The position numbers were made by a program, and so were the translations under genes. The notes beneath the pieces were generated by a model, which saw only the letters and a program-made list of their open reading frames with translations, was not told where the DNA came from and searched no databases. This document shows positions 51,374 through 59,673 of a stretch of DNA of 64,000 nt, piece by piece (the stretch's first letter is position 1; each line of letters begins with the position of its first letter). Source of the DNA: UBA9619 sp964630665 (GTDB lineage Bacteria > Pseudomonadota > Gammaproteobacteria > Arenicellales > UBA868); contig CAZVVN010000008.1 of the NCBI GenBank assembly GCA_964630665.1, forward strand, positions 1 through 64,000, written 5' to 3'.

Positions 51374-52087
51374 TCAGCCGTAATGCAGGACCTGGCTGAG
51401 AAAGAACCGCCCGCCCTCTGATGCCGGTCTGCTGAAGAACGCAGCCGGCTTGTTCTCCTCGACGATGCAGCCTTCCTCCATGAAGACAATACGGTCGGCC
51501 ACCTCGCGGGCAAAGCCCATCTCATGGGTTACCACAATCATGGTCATGCCCTCGTCAGCAAGGTCGACGATCACGTCGAGGACTTCCTTGACCATTTCCG
51601 GATCCAGCGACGAGGTGACCTCATCGAACAGCATGATCTTCGGCTTCATGCACAACGCCCGGGCAATCGCCACACGCTGCTGCTGGCCGCCGGAGAGTTG
51701 TCCTGGATACTTGCCGGCCTGATCGGCGATCCGAACTCGCTCAAGGTGTTGCCTGGCAATCGACTCGGCCTCACTTCTGGGGAGCTGGCGCACCCGGTGC
51801 TGGCCGACAGCCAGGTTATCCAGCACGGTCATGTTCGGGAACAGGTTGTACGACTGGAAGACCATACCGATTTCCGAACGCAGGGTGTGGATATCGGCCA
51901 GCCGGTCGGTCAGTTCGGTACCGTCGACCACGATTCGTCCCCGCTGATGGGTCTCCAGCTGGTTAATGCAGCGCACCAGGGTGGATTTTCCTGAGCCCGA
52001 CGGACCGCAGATCACGATCTTCTCGCCTCTGACAACATCGAGGTCGATGTGGCGCAACACGTGGAAATTGCCGAACCACTTGTGCAC
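51374..52087 (-). CDS. Polar amino acid ABC transporter ATPase (GlnQ-like), orphan with damaged 5' end
   Basis: The protein has about 237 residues from GTG 52087. Walker A is GPSGSGKST, the signature LSGGQQQR, and Walker B LFDEVTSSLD. This is the ATPase type that works with glutamine, glutamate or arginine permeases, but no permease or binding-protein gene is adjacent. The frame continues upstream of the GTG with PSIIRFEGV, which fits homologs, but reaches an in-frame TAG at 52135-52133. Three codons before that is an ATG (52144-52142). The N-terminus may be truncated or the gene disabled. Confidence 0.72.
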   Translation of the reverse strand: MHKWFGNFHVLRHIDLDVVRGEKIVICGPSGSGKSTLVRCINQLETHQRGRIVVDGTELTDRLADIHTLRSEIGMVFQSYNLFPNMTVLDNLAVGQHRVRQLPRSEAESIARQHLERVRIADQAGKYPGQLSGGQQQRVAIARALCMKPKIMLFDEVTSSLDPEMVKEVLDVIVDLADEGMTMIVVTHEMGFAREVADRIVFMEEGCIVEENKPAAFFSRPASEGGRFFLSQVLHYG

Positions 52088-52220
52088 ACCTTCAAAGCGG
52101 ATGATCGATGGATCGGCAGGTGTTGCTGATAACTAACCAGGCATGTCATACGCCGATCGATCAGCGGCTGCCACCGGCCGTTGGTTTCTTGCTCTGAATC
52201 GGTACCCCTGCATTGAGGTT

Positions 52221-53270
52221 TTAGGTGTCCGCGGGTAACGATCCTGCAGCCATTCGGTGCGATTTGATCAGCCCGGGTACCCGCTCGGGATCGGTACGGC
52301 CCCAGCCGCATTCACTGGCAATACCGAACGTGCTGACGACTTCGTGAGCGGCTCTGATCCGCGCTACGTCCCCGTCGTGATCATCGTGGTGCACCAGCCC
52401 CAGGTAAAGGTCGGTGTTGTCCGGGAGTGCCAACTGCGCCAGTGGAGCGTAGTAAGCGTTATCGATCCGGTCTTTGGGGACCGGCAGGTGGATGAAATCG
52501 AGCCGTCGGTCAAGACCCGATGCGATGCCGTTGGCGATCTCGACCAGGATCGCAGTATCTGTTGGCATCACCAGGTGTTCGTCTTTCGGTGTACCGTAGC
52601 AAAGGTGATAGCCGAGTTCTACGTCAGCCGGTGCCTGACCGCCAAGACGCGCGAGTTCATCGAAGATCTGCCGCCTGTAGTCGTCGGGGCGGCTGGGAAA
52701 GTAATCCTCGAAGATCAGGACCTCCTGGCAAATGTCCCACTGCAGCGACAGCTCATCATGCGGCACGGTTGCCAGGATCGTTTCCAGAGCCCCGATCAGC
52801 GCTCTTTCATACACCGGCAGATAGTCCTCGAGGGCATTCGGGCTGACGTACATGAAGCCCGACGCCATCGGTGTCGGCAGGCAGACCTGGAAGCGCACGC
52901 CATCGGGAATGACCCCTTGGTCTCGAAGCCTGCGAAAGATTGTGTAAGAGTCGACAGCTGCCAGGCCGTAACCGGTCTCGAAAACGACTGTTGAAGGCTC
53001 GATCCCAGGTCTGAAGCGGACCAGTTCGGTTTCGCGAATCAGTTCGCCGTCCCACTGGTAGAGCGCCAGTGGCGCTGCCTCCGGATCGAGTTCCATGTCT
53101 GGGTGATTCAACAGCATTTCGCGCTGCCAGTAGATCCAGCGGTGGCGCTCACCGGTCTCACCGTCAGGGATGCGCCGTAGCCATGGTGCCAGTTCTGCAG
53201 TCAATGCACGAAAGACCGATTCGGCATCGGCCATGGCCACACTGCCGACAAGATGGATGCCTGGCTGCAT
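52221..53270 (-). CDS. MetE/UROD-like barrel protein of unknown function
   Basis: The protein has 349 residues. It begins GIHLVGSVAMADAESVFRAL, then LRRIPDGETGERHRWIYWQ, and has an ECGWGR motif at 320-325 near the C-terminus that resembles the Zn-Cys loop of cobalamin-independent methionine synthase. The predicted fold is a UROD/MetE-like TIM barrel. The reaction is unknown, with C1 or thiol transfer only a guess. GAGGAGATCCCAGC supplies the ribosome binding site. It is divergent from the TPR gene, with several inverted repeats between them. Confidence 0.6.
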   Translation of the reverse strand: MQPGIHLVGSVAMADAESVFRALTAELAPWLRRIPDGETGERHRWIYWQREMLLNHPDMELDPEAAPLALYQWDGELIRETELVRFRPGIEPSTVVFETGYGLAAVDSYTIFRRLRDQGVIPDGVRFQVCLPTPMASGFMYVSPNALEDYLPVYERALIGALETILATVPHDELSLQWDICQEVLIFEDYFPSRPDDYRRQIFDELARLGGQAPADVELGYHLCYGTPKDEHLVMPTDTAILVEIANGIASGLDRRLDFIHLPVPKDRIDNAYYAPLAQLALPDNTDLYLGLVHHDDHDGDVARIRAAHEVVSTFGIASECGWGRTDPERVPGLIKSHRMAAGSLPADT

Positions 53271-53300
53271 GCTGGGATCTCCTCAATAGTCTTGAATTAC

Positions 53301-53405
53301 GGATTGTAATCCGAGCCTGTTAGCGGGTGTTTAGCGTGCGATTCGATTCGCGAATCGGCTGCAGGGTCTTGCGCCCGAACATTGCCAGTACCTCAAACGT
53401 TGAGG
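53301..53405. promoter_or_regulatory. Cluster of three inverted repeats in a divergent promoter region
   Basis: The sites are GGATTGTAATCC (53301-53312), CGATTCGCGAATCG (53344-53357, fully self-complementary) and CCTCAA-ACG-TTGAGG (53391-53405). They lie in the 182 bases between the divergent MetE-like and TTC38-like genes. They look like operator half-site pairs for dimeric regulators. No regulator gene is seen nearby. Confidence 0.45.
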
Positions 53406-53452
53406 AAGTGCCATGGTAAGGTGAGCAATCTTCTCAGCACCCTTGTGCGATC

Positions 53453-54766
53453 ATGATCTTCACAGACCAACGAGATCTTGCCCTGACTGTCGCCGATTCA
53501 CGGGCGGTAGAAATATTCGATGAGGCGGTTGAGGCGGTCGTCAGGTTCCGCGGCGACCCGGTGGCGATCCTGGATCGCGCATTGGAGATTGACGATCGGT
53601 TCGTGCTCGCGCACTGCCTGAGTGCGATGATGAACACAATCGGCAACGCCTCTTCCCGGCTCGAGGTTGCCCGCTTGAGCATTGACTGGGCCAGGGGTGC
53701 GGTCAAAGGCGCCCAGGAGCGCGAGCGGCTACACGTCGCTGCCGTCGAAGCCTGGTTTGATTCGAATCTTGATCGCGCATCCAGGATTTATCAACAGATT
53801 TTGTTTGATCACCCGCGCGATCTGATGGCCCTGTTTGCTGGCCACTGGCTGGACTTCTACCGGGGCGATGCTCCGGGCCGGTACGGACGGGTGGCCCGCG
53901 TGTTGCCGGATTGGGATGAATCGGTGCCGGGTCACCACTGGCTGCTCGGTATGTACGCTTTCGGACTCGAGGAGATCGGTCAGTTTCGCCGGGCCGAGTC
54001 CTGTGGCCGGCGGGCCGTTGAATGCGATCCAGGTGATGCGTGGGGTGTACATGCCGTGGCCCATGTCATGGAAATGGAGGGACGCCTGGAGGAGGGTGTT
54101 GCTTGGCTGGAGGCGACCCGTGATGGCTGGGCATCAACCAATATGAAGATCCATAACTGGTGGCACGAGTTGCTCTTCCGGATCGATCTAAGTGAATTCG
54201 AACGAGCGCTCCAGATCTACGATGAGCATGTCGTCGATCCGGAACGGGACGACGTGGAGGCGCTGATCGACCGGGTCTCAGCGATGGCGCGTCTTTCGCT
54301 GCTCGGTATCGATGTCGGCAACCGCTGGCAGCTACTCGCACCGTTGTGGGTGCCCCTGACCGTGGATGCTCGTAATCCGTTCAACGATCTGCACGCTCTG
54401 CTTTGTTTCCGTTTTGCCGGGGAGGACGAGTCGGCTGTAAGGCTGATGCGGGCGGTTGAGGAAAATTATGATGTCGCCATTCCGATGATGGCGACCGGCC
54501 TTTCCGTACTTGCAGGTGTTGATGCGTTCTGCACGGGGCACAATGCCGGCGCTCTCGAACGTTTAATACCGGTTTTTTACGAGGTCTACAGGATCGGTGG
54601 TAGCCACGCGCAGCGCGACCTGGTGCAGCAGATTGTGCTGGAGGCGGCAATACGCGGCCGGCAGTGGACGATCGCCCGGGCGCTGCTGGCTGAGCGATTA
54701 AGGCTGCGCGAGACTGCTCCACATGCGTTTACGACTCAGGTCGATAGACGCCTGAAAAGCGTCTAG
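53453..54766 (+). CDS. TTC38-like tetratricopeptide repeat protein
   Basis: The protein has 437 residues. Alpha-helical repeats are present throughout: DPVAILDRALEIDDRFVLAHCLSAMM, ERERLHVAAVEAWF...ASRIYQQILFDHPRDLMAL, the HHWLLGMYAFGLEEIGQFRRAESCGRRAVECDPGDAWGVHAVAHVMEMEGR core, then WWHELLFRIDLSEFERALQIYD. The core matches the TTC38 family found in bacteria and eukaryotes. No catalytic residues are evident and the function is unknown. No signal peptide, so cytosolic. It converges on the HpaB-type gene. Confidence 0.75.
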   Translation: MIFTDQRDLALTVADSRAVEIFDEAVEAVVRFRGDPVAILDRALEIDDRFVLAHCLSAMMNTIGNASSRLEVARLSIDWARGAVKGAQERERLHVAAVEAWFDSNLDRASRIYQQILFDHPRDLMALFAGHWLDFYRGDAPGRYGRVARVLPDWDESVPGHHWLLGMYAFGLEEIGQFRRAESCGRRAVECDPGDAWGVHAVAHVMEMEGRLEEGVAWLEATRDGWASTNMKIHNWWHELLFRIDLSEFERALQIYDEHVVDPERDDVEALIDRVSAMARLSLLGIDVGNRWQLLAPLWVPLTVDARNPFNDLHALLCFRFAGEDESAVRLMRAVEENYDVAIPMMATGLSVLAGVDAFCTGHNAGALERLIPVFYEVYRIGGSHAQRDLVQQIVLEAAIRGRQWTIARALLAERLRLRETAPHAFTTQVDRRLKSV

Positions 54767-54773
54767 TGGATGA

Positions 54774-56225
54774 TCAGTCGTCGCGAGCGAGAAACGCGCT
54801 GACCCGGTCCATCAGCGGTTGTTTGTCATAAGTGTGATACAGCACCGACATCATGCGCACCGGATCACCAAAGAAAAACCGCTCGTAAAGCACCTGGCGG
54901 CCAGCAAACGCGCTGCAGGCGACATCCCAGGCCAACCGGAACAGCTTGATCCGGTCCCGGGCATTCCGGTTGGCTGCCACCATGTAGCGGTCAATGTCCT
55001 GTGCAATGGGACTCTCGAGCGCAGAATCCGGTGGGATCATCATCAGGCTGGAAGCGCTCAGTAACTGCAGGATCTCGACCATTCGCGGATACATTTTCGG
55101 AAAAATATTCCGGGCTGCATCCAGTGGTGCGCGGTCGGGACACATGACACCCCACTTGTCGATCTGTGCGTCGGCCTCTGCGGCCCGCAGGCAGGCTTTC
55201 ATCAGTTCAAGATTGATCATGCACTCGGCGATCTTCTCCTGGACGTGCTGAAACTCGGTGGATCCCAGCGCCTCGGCTACCGAGCATGCGATGCCGAGGA
55301 CGAACTCGGACTTGCAGATGTTTTTGATCGCGACTTGCTGGGCCATGTGTGCCAGGCAACCGGTTTCCGGAAAATGCTGGCTGCACAGGTCCGGGTCAGA
55401 TTTGAGGAACACGCGGTCCCAGGGCACCAGAACATCATCGAAGACGACGATGGTATCCATCTCCTCGAAGCGCGAACCAAGCGGATGATCGACCCGCGAC
55501 TCACCGTAGGCGAGTGCCTCGCGGCAGATCAGCTTCATACCAGGCGTGTTGCAGGGAATGGTGAAAGCAAAGGCAAATGTTTTGCTGTCGGCCGCGGCCT
55601 TGAGAACAGTCGACGGAAATACCATGATCTCGTCCGCCAGCGGGCCCAGGGTCGCGAGTATGCGGGCACCCCGCACCACCATGCCGTCTTCATTTTCGTC
55701 GATGATCCGCAGCGCAATATCGGCACTCGGGTGGCCGCTGGCAGTGAGCGCCCGGTTGGACTGTGGATTGACCAGGGTATGGGTCATGCACAGGTCGTTC
55801 TCACGGGCGTAGTCGTAGTAGCGTCGCGCATTTTCACCGAAGCGGGGATCGTTCCGGTTGTAGAACTCGGCTGCGGCGGCCGCTGCCATGATCTCTACGT
55901 TGATGTAGTCGGACGAGCGGCCCAGCATCCCGCCGCTGAACCGGGACCAGTGAAACATCATCCTGGAGCGTCGCTGCAGATCTTCCTGGGTACGCGGCGT
56001 AATGAACGAGAGGCCGACCCGGTCGCCGGTGGTGGGTGAGGCGTAGGTCATCTCATCACGCAGCGCGGGGTCGTGCTGCATGTCGTAAAGATGTGCCATA
56101 GACTGCGCGCAGCCCCGCAGAGCAGGGTGTGTGGTGACATCTTCGATACGCTCGTCGCCGAGCCAGATCTCTGCGGATCGATGCCGCAGTCCGTCGAGGT
56201 ACTCGGCACCGGTTCGGGCACCCAT
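54774..56225 (-). CDS. HpaB-type flavin-dependent hydroxylase, oxygenase component
   Basis: The protein has 483 residues. HpaB-family sequence runs throughout: MGARTGAEYLDGLR near the start, FHWSRFSGGMLGRSSDYINVEIM, TLVNPQSNR and the FAD/substrate region DNA-like DDVLVPWDRVFL. Members use free FADH2 to hydroxylate phenols (4-hydroxyphenylacetate, chlorophenols) and need a separate flavin reductase, which is not seen here. A perfect palindromic operator lies 30 bases upstream, so it is probably repressed by a MarR-type regulator. Confidence 0.86.
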   Translation of the reverse strand: MGARTGAEYLDGLRHRSAEIWLGDERIEDVTTHPALRGCAQSMAHLYDMQHDPALRDEMTYASPTTGDRVGLSFITPRTQEDLQRRSRMMFHWSRFSGGMLGRSSDYINVEIMAAAAAAEFYNRNDPRFGENARRYYDYARENDLCMTHTLVNPQSNRALTASGHPSADIALRIIDENEDGMVVRGARILATLGPLADEIMVFPSTVLKAAADSKTFAFAFTIPCNTPGMKLICREALAYGESRVDHPLGSRFEEMDTIVVFDDVLVPWDRVFLKSDPDLCSQHFPETGCLAHMAQQVAIKNICKSEFVLGIACSVAEALGSTEFQHVQEKIAECMINLELMKACLRAAEADAQIDKWGVMCPDRAPLDAARNIFPKMYPRMVEILQLLSASSLMMIPPDSALESPIAQDIDRYMVAANRNARDRIKLFRLAWDVACSAFAGRQVLYERFFFGDPVRMMSVLYHTYDKQPLMDRVSAFLARDD

Positions 56226-56254
56226 GGTGTGTCCTCAGGTTCAGATAGAAAATT

Positions 56255-56272
56255 TATTTAACATGTTAAATA
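56255..56272. promoter_or_regulatory. 18-bp perfect palindromic operator upstream of the HpaB-type gene
   Basis: TATTTAACATGTTAAATA is fully self-complementary and AT-rich in a GC-rich context, 30-47 bases before the ATG at 56225. It has the size and half-site form of MarR/HpaR-type operators, which control hydroxyphenylacetate genes. Occupancy would block transcription start. No marR gene is seen in the window. Confidence 0.7.
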
Positions 56273-56478
56273 GTTCCACCTTGATTCGCAACCCCCCTCA
56301 TTACAGCTGGCCGTTCCGATAGAACACCATACAAACCGCACTCAGAAAGCACGGCCCTGTGATTGCGGTGACGGTTGAAGAAGAGCTGCAGCTGATGACG
56401 ACAGGCCGAAGCATTGCTCGGGAATCTCCAGCGTAACGGCGCAAGGTTTCCTGTGAGACAGGAATTAAGTCATGGCTA

Positions 56479-57771
56479 TCAGTTCAAGCGGTCCTTGATC
56501 TGGTAATAGCGTATCGTCGGTGCCAGGAACCAGGGGTTGCCACTGTACAGGGGGCGGGTCTGGAATCTCAGGCCATTCATGGCGATCTCGGCGTCCGGCC
56601 GACCTGCCGCCTGCTGCCCCAGCCGGTGACCGAAGTAGCTGGCGAGACAGACCCCAGACCCGCAGTAGCCCATCGCGTAATAAAGACCATGGTCTTCTCC
56701 CAGGTGAGGCAGTTTGTCGAAGGTGTAACCGACAAAGCCCATCCAGGAATGACTGATTTTTGCCTGGGCTAGTTGCGGGAAGATACGCAGCATCTCCAGT
56801 CTCAGAGGTGGTGCGCTCCGCACTGGGTCGGTTTCCTTAACAGAGACCCGACCGCCAAACAGGATTCGCCTGCCATCCGGTGACGCTCGGAAATAGACCA
56901 CCAGCTTGCGGGTATCGCTGATTACTCGATCATTGGGAATCAGCTGGCGGACAAGGGCGGGGTCCAGTAATTCGGTGGCCAGCATGTAGCTGCCGATGGG
57001 AATGATCCGGCGCTGATGCCAGGGTGTCGCAGAGCCGGTGTAGCCACTGGTCGCAATGATTACCTTCGCGGCCCTGATCGGGCCTTGTTCCGTGATGACA
57101 TCAAACCCTTCTCTCTTGCGATTGATCGACGCCACCTTGCAGTTGCCGATCACCTGGCAGCCGCTGGCCAGTGCGCGGTCGTACAACCCATGGTGATAGC
57201 GGGCCGGATCCAGTGAGGCATGACTGTCGATCACCAGCCCGCCATGGTAGAAAGGGGAGTCGATCTCGGTGCCAAGATCCGTTTTCTCCACAAGGTGCCC
57301 GGCCCGCTCCAGGCCCTTGGCTTGATGATGAAATTCGTGCACCTGGCGCGCGAACTGCCGGGGACTGTGTGCGGCATGAAAGCGGCCGCAACGCCTGAAG
57401 TCACAGGCGATGGCTTCAGTCCCGATGAATTCGCCAATCCAGTCGAGTGCGTTGCGGGCCTCCCGGACAATGGCGTAAGCCCTGTCGTGGCCATACTTGC
57501 GGGACAGTTCGGCATAGTCTGGCTTGATCTCGCCACTCACCTGGCCGCCGTTTCTCGAACTGCAGCCCCAGCCGGCAGTTTCGGTATCGACAATCACGGT
57601 GTTCAGACCGCTGCGTGCTGTCACCAGACCTGCATTCAGGCCGGTATAGCCTGAGCCGACGATCAGCACATCGACCTGGTCGGGGAGCGGTGCCACCTTG
57701 TTAATGGGTTGTGGCGTCCGATCCCACCAGTACGGTGCGTCCTTGAAATCGTCACTGAAAAGTTCATTCAC
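56479..57771 (-). CDS. FAD-dependent amine oxidoreductase (DadA/PuuB type)
   Basis: The protein has 430 residues. The FAD motif is DVLIVGSGYTGLNAGLVTARSGLNTVIVD, followed by the SSRNGGQ segment typical of gamma-glutamylputrescine oxidoreductase and related amine oxidases. The C-terminal part WMGFVGYTFDKLPHLGEDHGLYYAMGYCGSGVCLASYFGHRLG is the second FAD contact. It oxidises a secondary or primary amine. It is divergent from the sarcosine oxidase operon, with a good candidate promoter at 57813-57842. Confidence 0.88.
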   Translation of the reverse strand: MNELFSDDFKDAPYWWDRTPQPINKVAPLPDQVDVLIVGSGYTGLNAGLVTARSGLNTVIVDTETAGWGCSSRNGGQVSGEIKPDYAELSRKYGHDRAYAIVREARNALDWIGEFIGTEAIACDFRRCGRFHAAHSPRQFARQVHEFHHQAKGLERAGHLVEKTDLGTEIDSPFYHGGLVIDSHASLDPARYHHGLYDRALASGCQVIGNCKVASINRKREGFDVITEQGPIRAAKVIIATSGYTGSATPWHQRRIIPIGSYMLATELLDPALVRQLIPNDRVISDTRKLVVYFRASPDGRRILFGGRVSVKETDPVRSAPPLRLEMLRIFPQLAQAKISHSWMGFVGYTFDKLPHLGEDHGLYYAMGYCGSGVCLASYFGHRLGQQAAGRPDAEIAMNGLRFQTRPLYSGNPWFLAPTIRYYQIKDRLN

Positions 57772-58089
57772 GGTTGTTGACCTTGAGACTGGCTCCGCAA
57801 CGTAGGTCGGTCTTTATAGCAGCTTTTCAAGCAACGTCTCAAAAGCAAAACTCGCTGGCTGGCGGTCGACACTGCGTCCGATCCCGGCGCTGCACTCACT
57901 CCGATATGTCGAGATATCACCGCGCTCTGGATTTCGCGGTACACTTTAGGTTGACTGGTGGTCCTGTATTGGCTCTTCTCGAGACGTGATCCCGGAATAA
58001 AATGTGTCCACCAGACAGGCCCGCCCAATGTTGAATCGTTCCCTGATACCTGCAACCCATGGACTTCCGGCTCCGGAGAGTTTGATCTT
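57772..58089. other. 318-base divergent intergenic region of the amine-oxidase and soxBDAG genes
   Basis: No gene is convincing here: the frame open from 57958 is upstream extension of soxB without family sequence. It contains a minus-strand promoter (57813-57842) and an inverted repeat GATAT-GTCGAG-ATATC at 57903-57918, a possible regulator site. GGAGAG about 10 bases before ATG 58090 is the soxB ribosome binding site. Confidence 0.4.
57813..57842 (-). promoter_or_regulatory. Sigma70-type promoter for the FAD amine oxidoreductase gene
   Basis: On the minus strand TTGAGA (57842-57837), an 18-base spacer and TATAAA (57818-57813) stand about 42 bases before the ATG at 57771. Both hexamers are close to consensus, making this one of the better promoters in the window. 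Confidence 0.45.
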
Positions 58090-59358
58090 ATGACGCGTTA
58101 TTCTGCCTGGAGTGTTTTCTGGAACGGCTTGACCGGCCAGAAGAACTGGGATCGTGCCTGGCGCGACCCGGAGCCCCGGTCCGAGTACGACGTGCTGATC
58201 GTCGGGGCCGGCCTGCATGGTCTGGCTACTGCTTTTTACCTCGCCGAGAACCACGGTATTCGTAATGTTGCGGTGCTCGAGAAGGGCTGGCTGGGCAGCG
58301 GTAACGGTGGTCGTAACACGACGATCGTGCGGTCTAACTACATGCTGCCGGGCAACCGGCCGTTCTATGAACATTCTCTGAAACTGTGGGAGAACCTGAG
58401 TCACGAATTAAATTACAACGTGATGTTCAGTCAGAGGGCTCACGTGAGCCTGATCCACAGCCCGGCTGCCCGCGATGCCGCAGCACGGCGCTACAACACT
58501 ATGCGCCTGACCGATTCCGACGGTGAACTGTGGGACCTCGCGACGCTCAAGCGAAACATTCCTCATCTGAATTACGGTCCGGATGCCCGTTTCCCGATCA
58601 TCGGGGCCACGGCGCAGCGCCGTGCCGGCAGCGCACGCCATGACGCGGTTGCCTGGGGTTACGCGCGTGCCGCAGATCAGCGTGGTGTCGATATCATCCA
58701 GAACTGTGAGGTCACCGGTGTGTTGCGCGAAAACGGTCGGGTGACAGGACTCGAAACGGGCCGGGGTGTGATTCGCGGGGACAAGATCGGTTTTGCGGTC
58801 GCTGGCAATACCTCCAGACTCTGGCGGATGGCTGGCCTGGGTAAACTGCCGATCGAGACTCATAAGCTGCAGGCATTCGTCTCCGAGCCCTTGAAACCAC
58901 TGCTCGACCAGGTGGTGGTGTTCGGCGTCGGTGGGGCCCACTTTTATATCTCGCAGTCCGACAAGGGCGGCATGGTCTTCGGCGGGGACCTCGACTGGTA
59001 TAAGTCGTATGCCCAGCGTGGCAATCTGCCCATCGTTCAGGACGTCGCGGAATGCGCCACCTCGATCCTGCCGTGTCTGGCCCGTGTCCGGTTACTGCGT
59101 CACTGGTCCGGTGTCATGGACATGTCCATGGACGGTTCGCCGTTCATCTGCAAAACGCCGCTGGACAATCTTTACCTGAATGCCGGCTGGAACTACGGTG
59201 GTTTCAAAGCGAGCCCGGCGTCCGGCTGGTTCTTTGCCGATCTGATCGCCAATGATCGGCCGGATCCGGTGATCGCCCTGCACAATCTCAAGCGCTTCGA
59301 GCAGGGGATCAACCTGGATGAGCGCGGCGCAGGGCCCGACCCCAAACGGCATGGATAA
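58090..59358 (+). CDS. soxB: Sarcosine oxidase beta subunit
   Basis: The protein has about 422 residues. The FAD motif is DVLIVGAGLHGLATAFYLAENHGIRNVAVLEKGWLGSGNGGRNTTIVRSNY, diagnostic of the beta subunit, with WSGVMDMSMDGSPFICKTPLDNLYLNAGWNYGGFKASPASG near the C-terminus. It holds the catalytic FAD that oxidises sarcosine to glycine, formaldehyde equivalents and peroxide within the alpha-beta-gamma-delta complex. ATG 58090 (MTRYSAW) is preferred over ATG 57958. It heads the order soxB-soxD-soxA-soxG. Confidence 0.92.
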   Translation: MTRYSAWSVFWNGLTGQKNWDRAWRDPEPRSEYDVLIVGAGLHGLATAFYLAENHGIRNVAVLEKGWLGSGNGGRNTTIVRSNYMLPGNRPFYEHSLKLWENLSHELNYNVMFSQRAHVSLIHSPAARDAAARRYNTMRLTDSDGELWDLATLKRNIPHLNYGPDARFPIIGATAQRRAGSARHDAVAWGYARAADQRGVDIIQNCEVTGVLRENGRVTGLETGRGVIRGDKIGFAVAGNTSRLWRMAGLGKLPIETHKLQAFVSEPLKPLLDQVVVFGVGGAHFYISQSDKGGMVFGGDLDWYKSYAQRGNLPIVQDVAECATSILPCLARVRLLRHWSGVMDMSMDGSPFICKTPLDNLYLNAGWNYGGFKASPASGWFFADLIANDRPDPVIALHNLKRFEQGINLDERGAGPDPKRHG

Positions 59359-59367
59359 GGACTCGGC

Positions 59368-59673
59368 ATGATCCGAATCGACTGCCCATTCTGCGGCGAA
59401 CGCGATCACAGCGAATTTGCCTATGGCGGCGATGCGTCAGTCGAATATCCTGACCTGGACGCGCCGGTTGAGGTGTGGCTCGAAGCTGTCTTTCAGCGCG
59501 ACAATATTGACGGTGTCCAGTTCGAGACCTGGCAGCACTTGCAGGGTTGCCGGATGTGGATCGTGGTCGAGCGCGACACTACGACCCACGAGATACACAG
59601 TGCTCGCCCGGCGCACGATGGGATCGCCGGAGCCCTGGCCGGGGAGAAGAACCGCGGAGGTGGTGCCGGGTGA
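59368..59673 (+). CDS. soxD: Sarcosine oxidase delta subunit
   Basis: The protein has 101 residues. The zinc-binding N-terminus IRIDCPFCGERDHSEFAYGG and the C-terminal GCRMWIVVERDTTTHEI are typical of SoxD, a small zinc-holding structural subunit. It lies 9 bases after soxB, and its stop overlaps the GTG of soxA. Confidence 0.92.
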   Translation: MIRIDCPFCGERDHSEFAYGGDASVEYPDLDAPVEVWLEAVFQRDNIDGVQFETWQHLQGCRMWIVVERDTTTHEIHSARPAHDGIAGALAGEKNRGGGAG

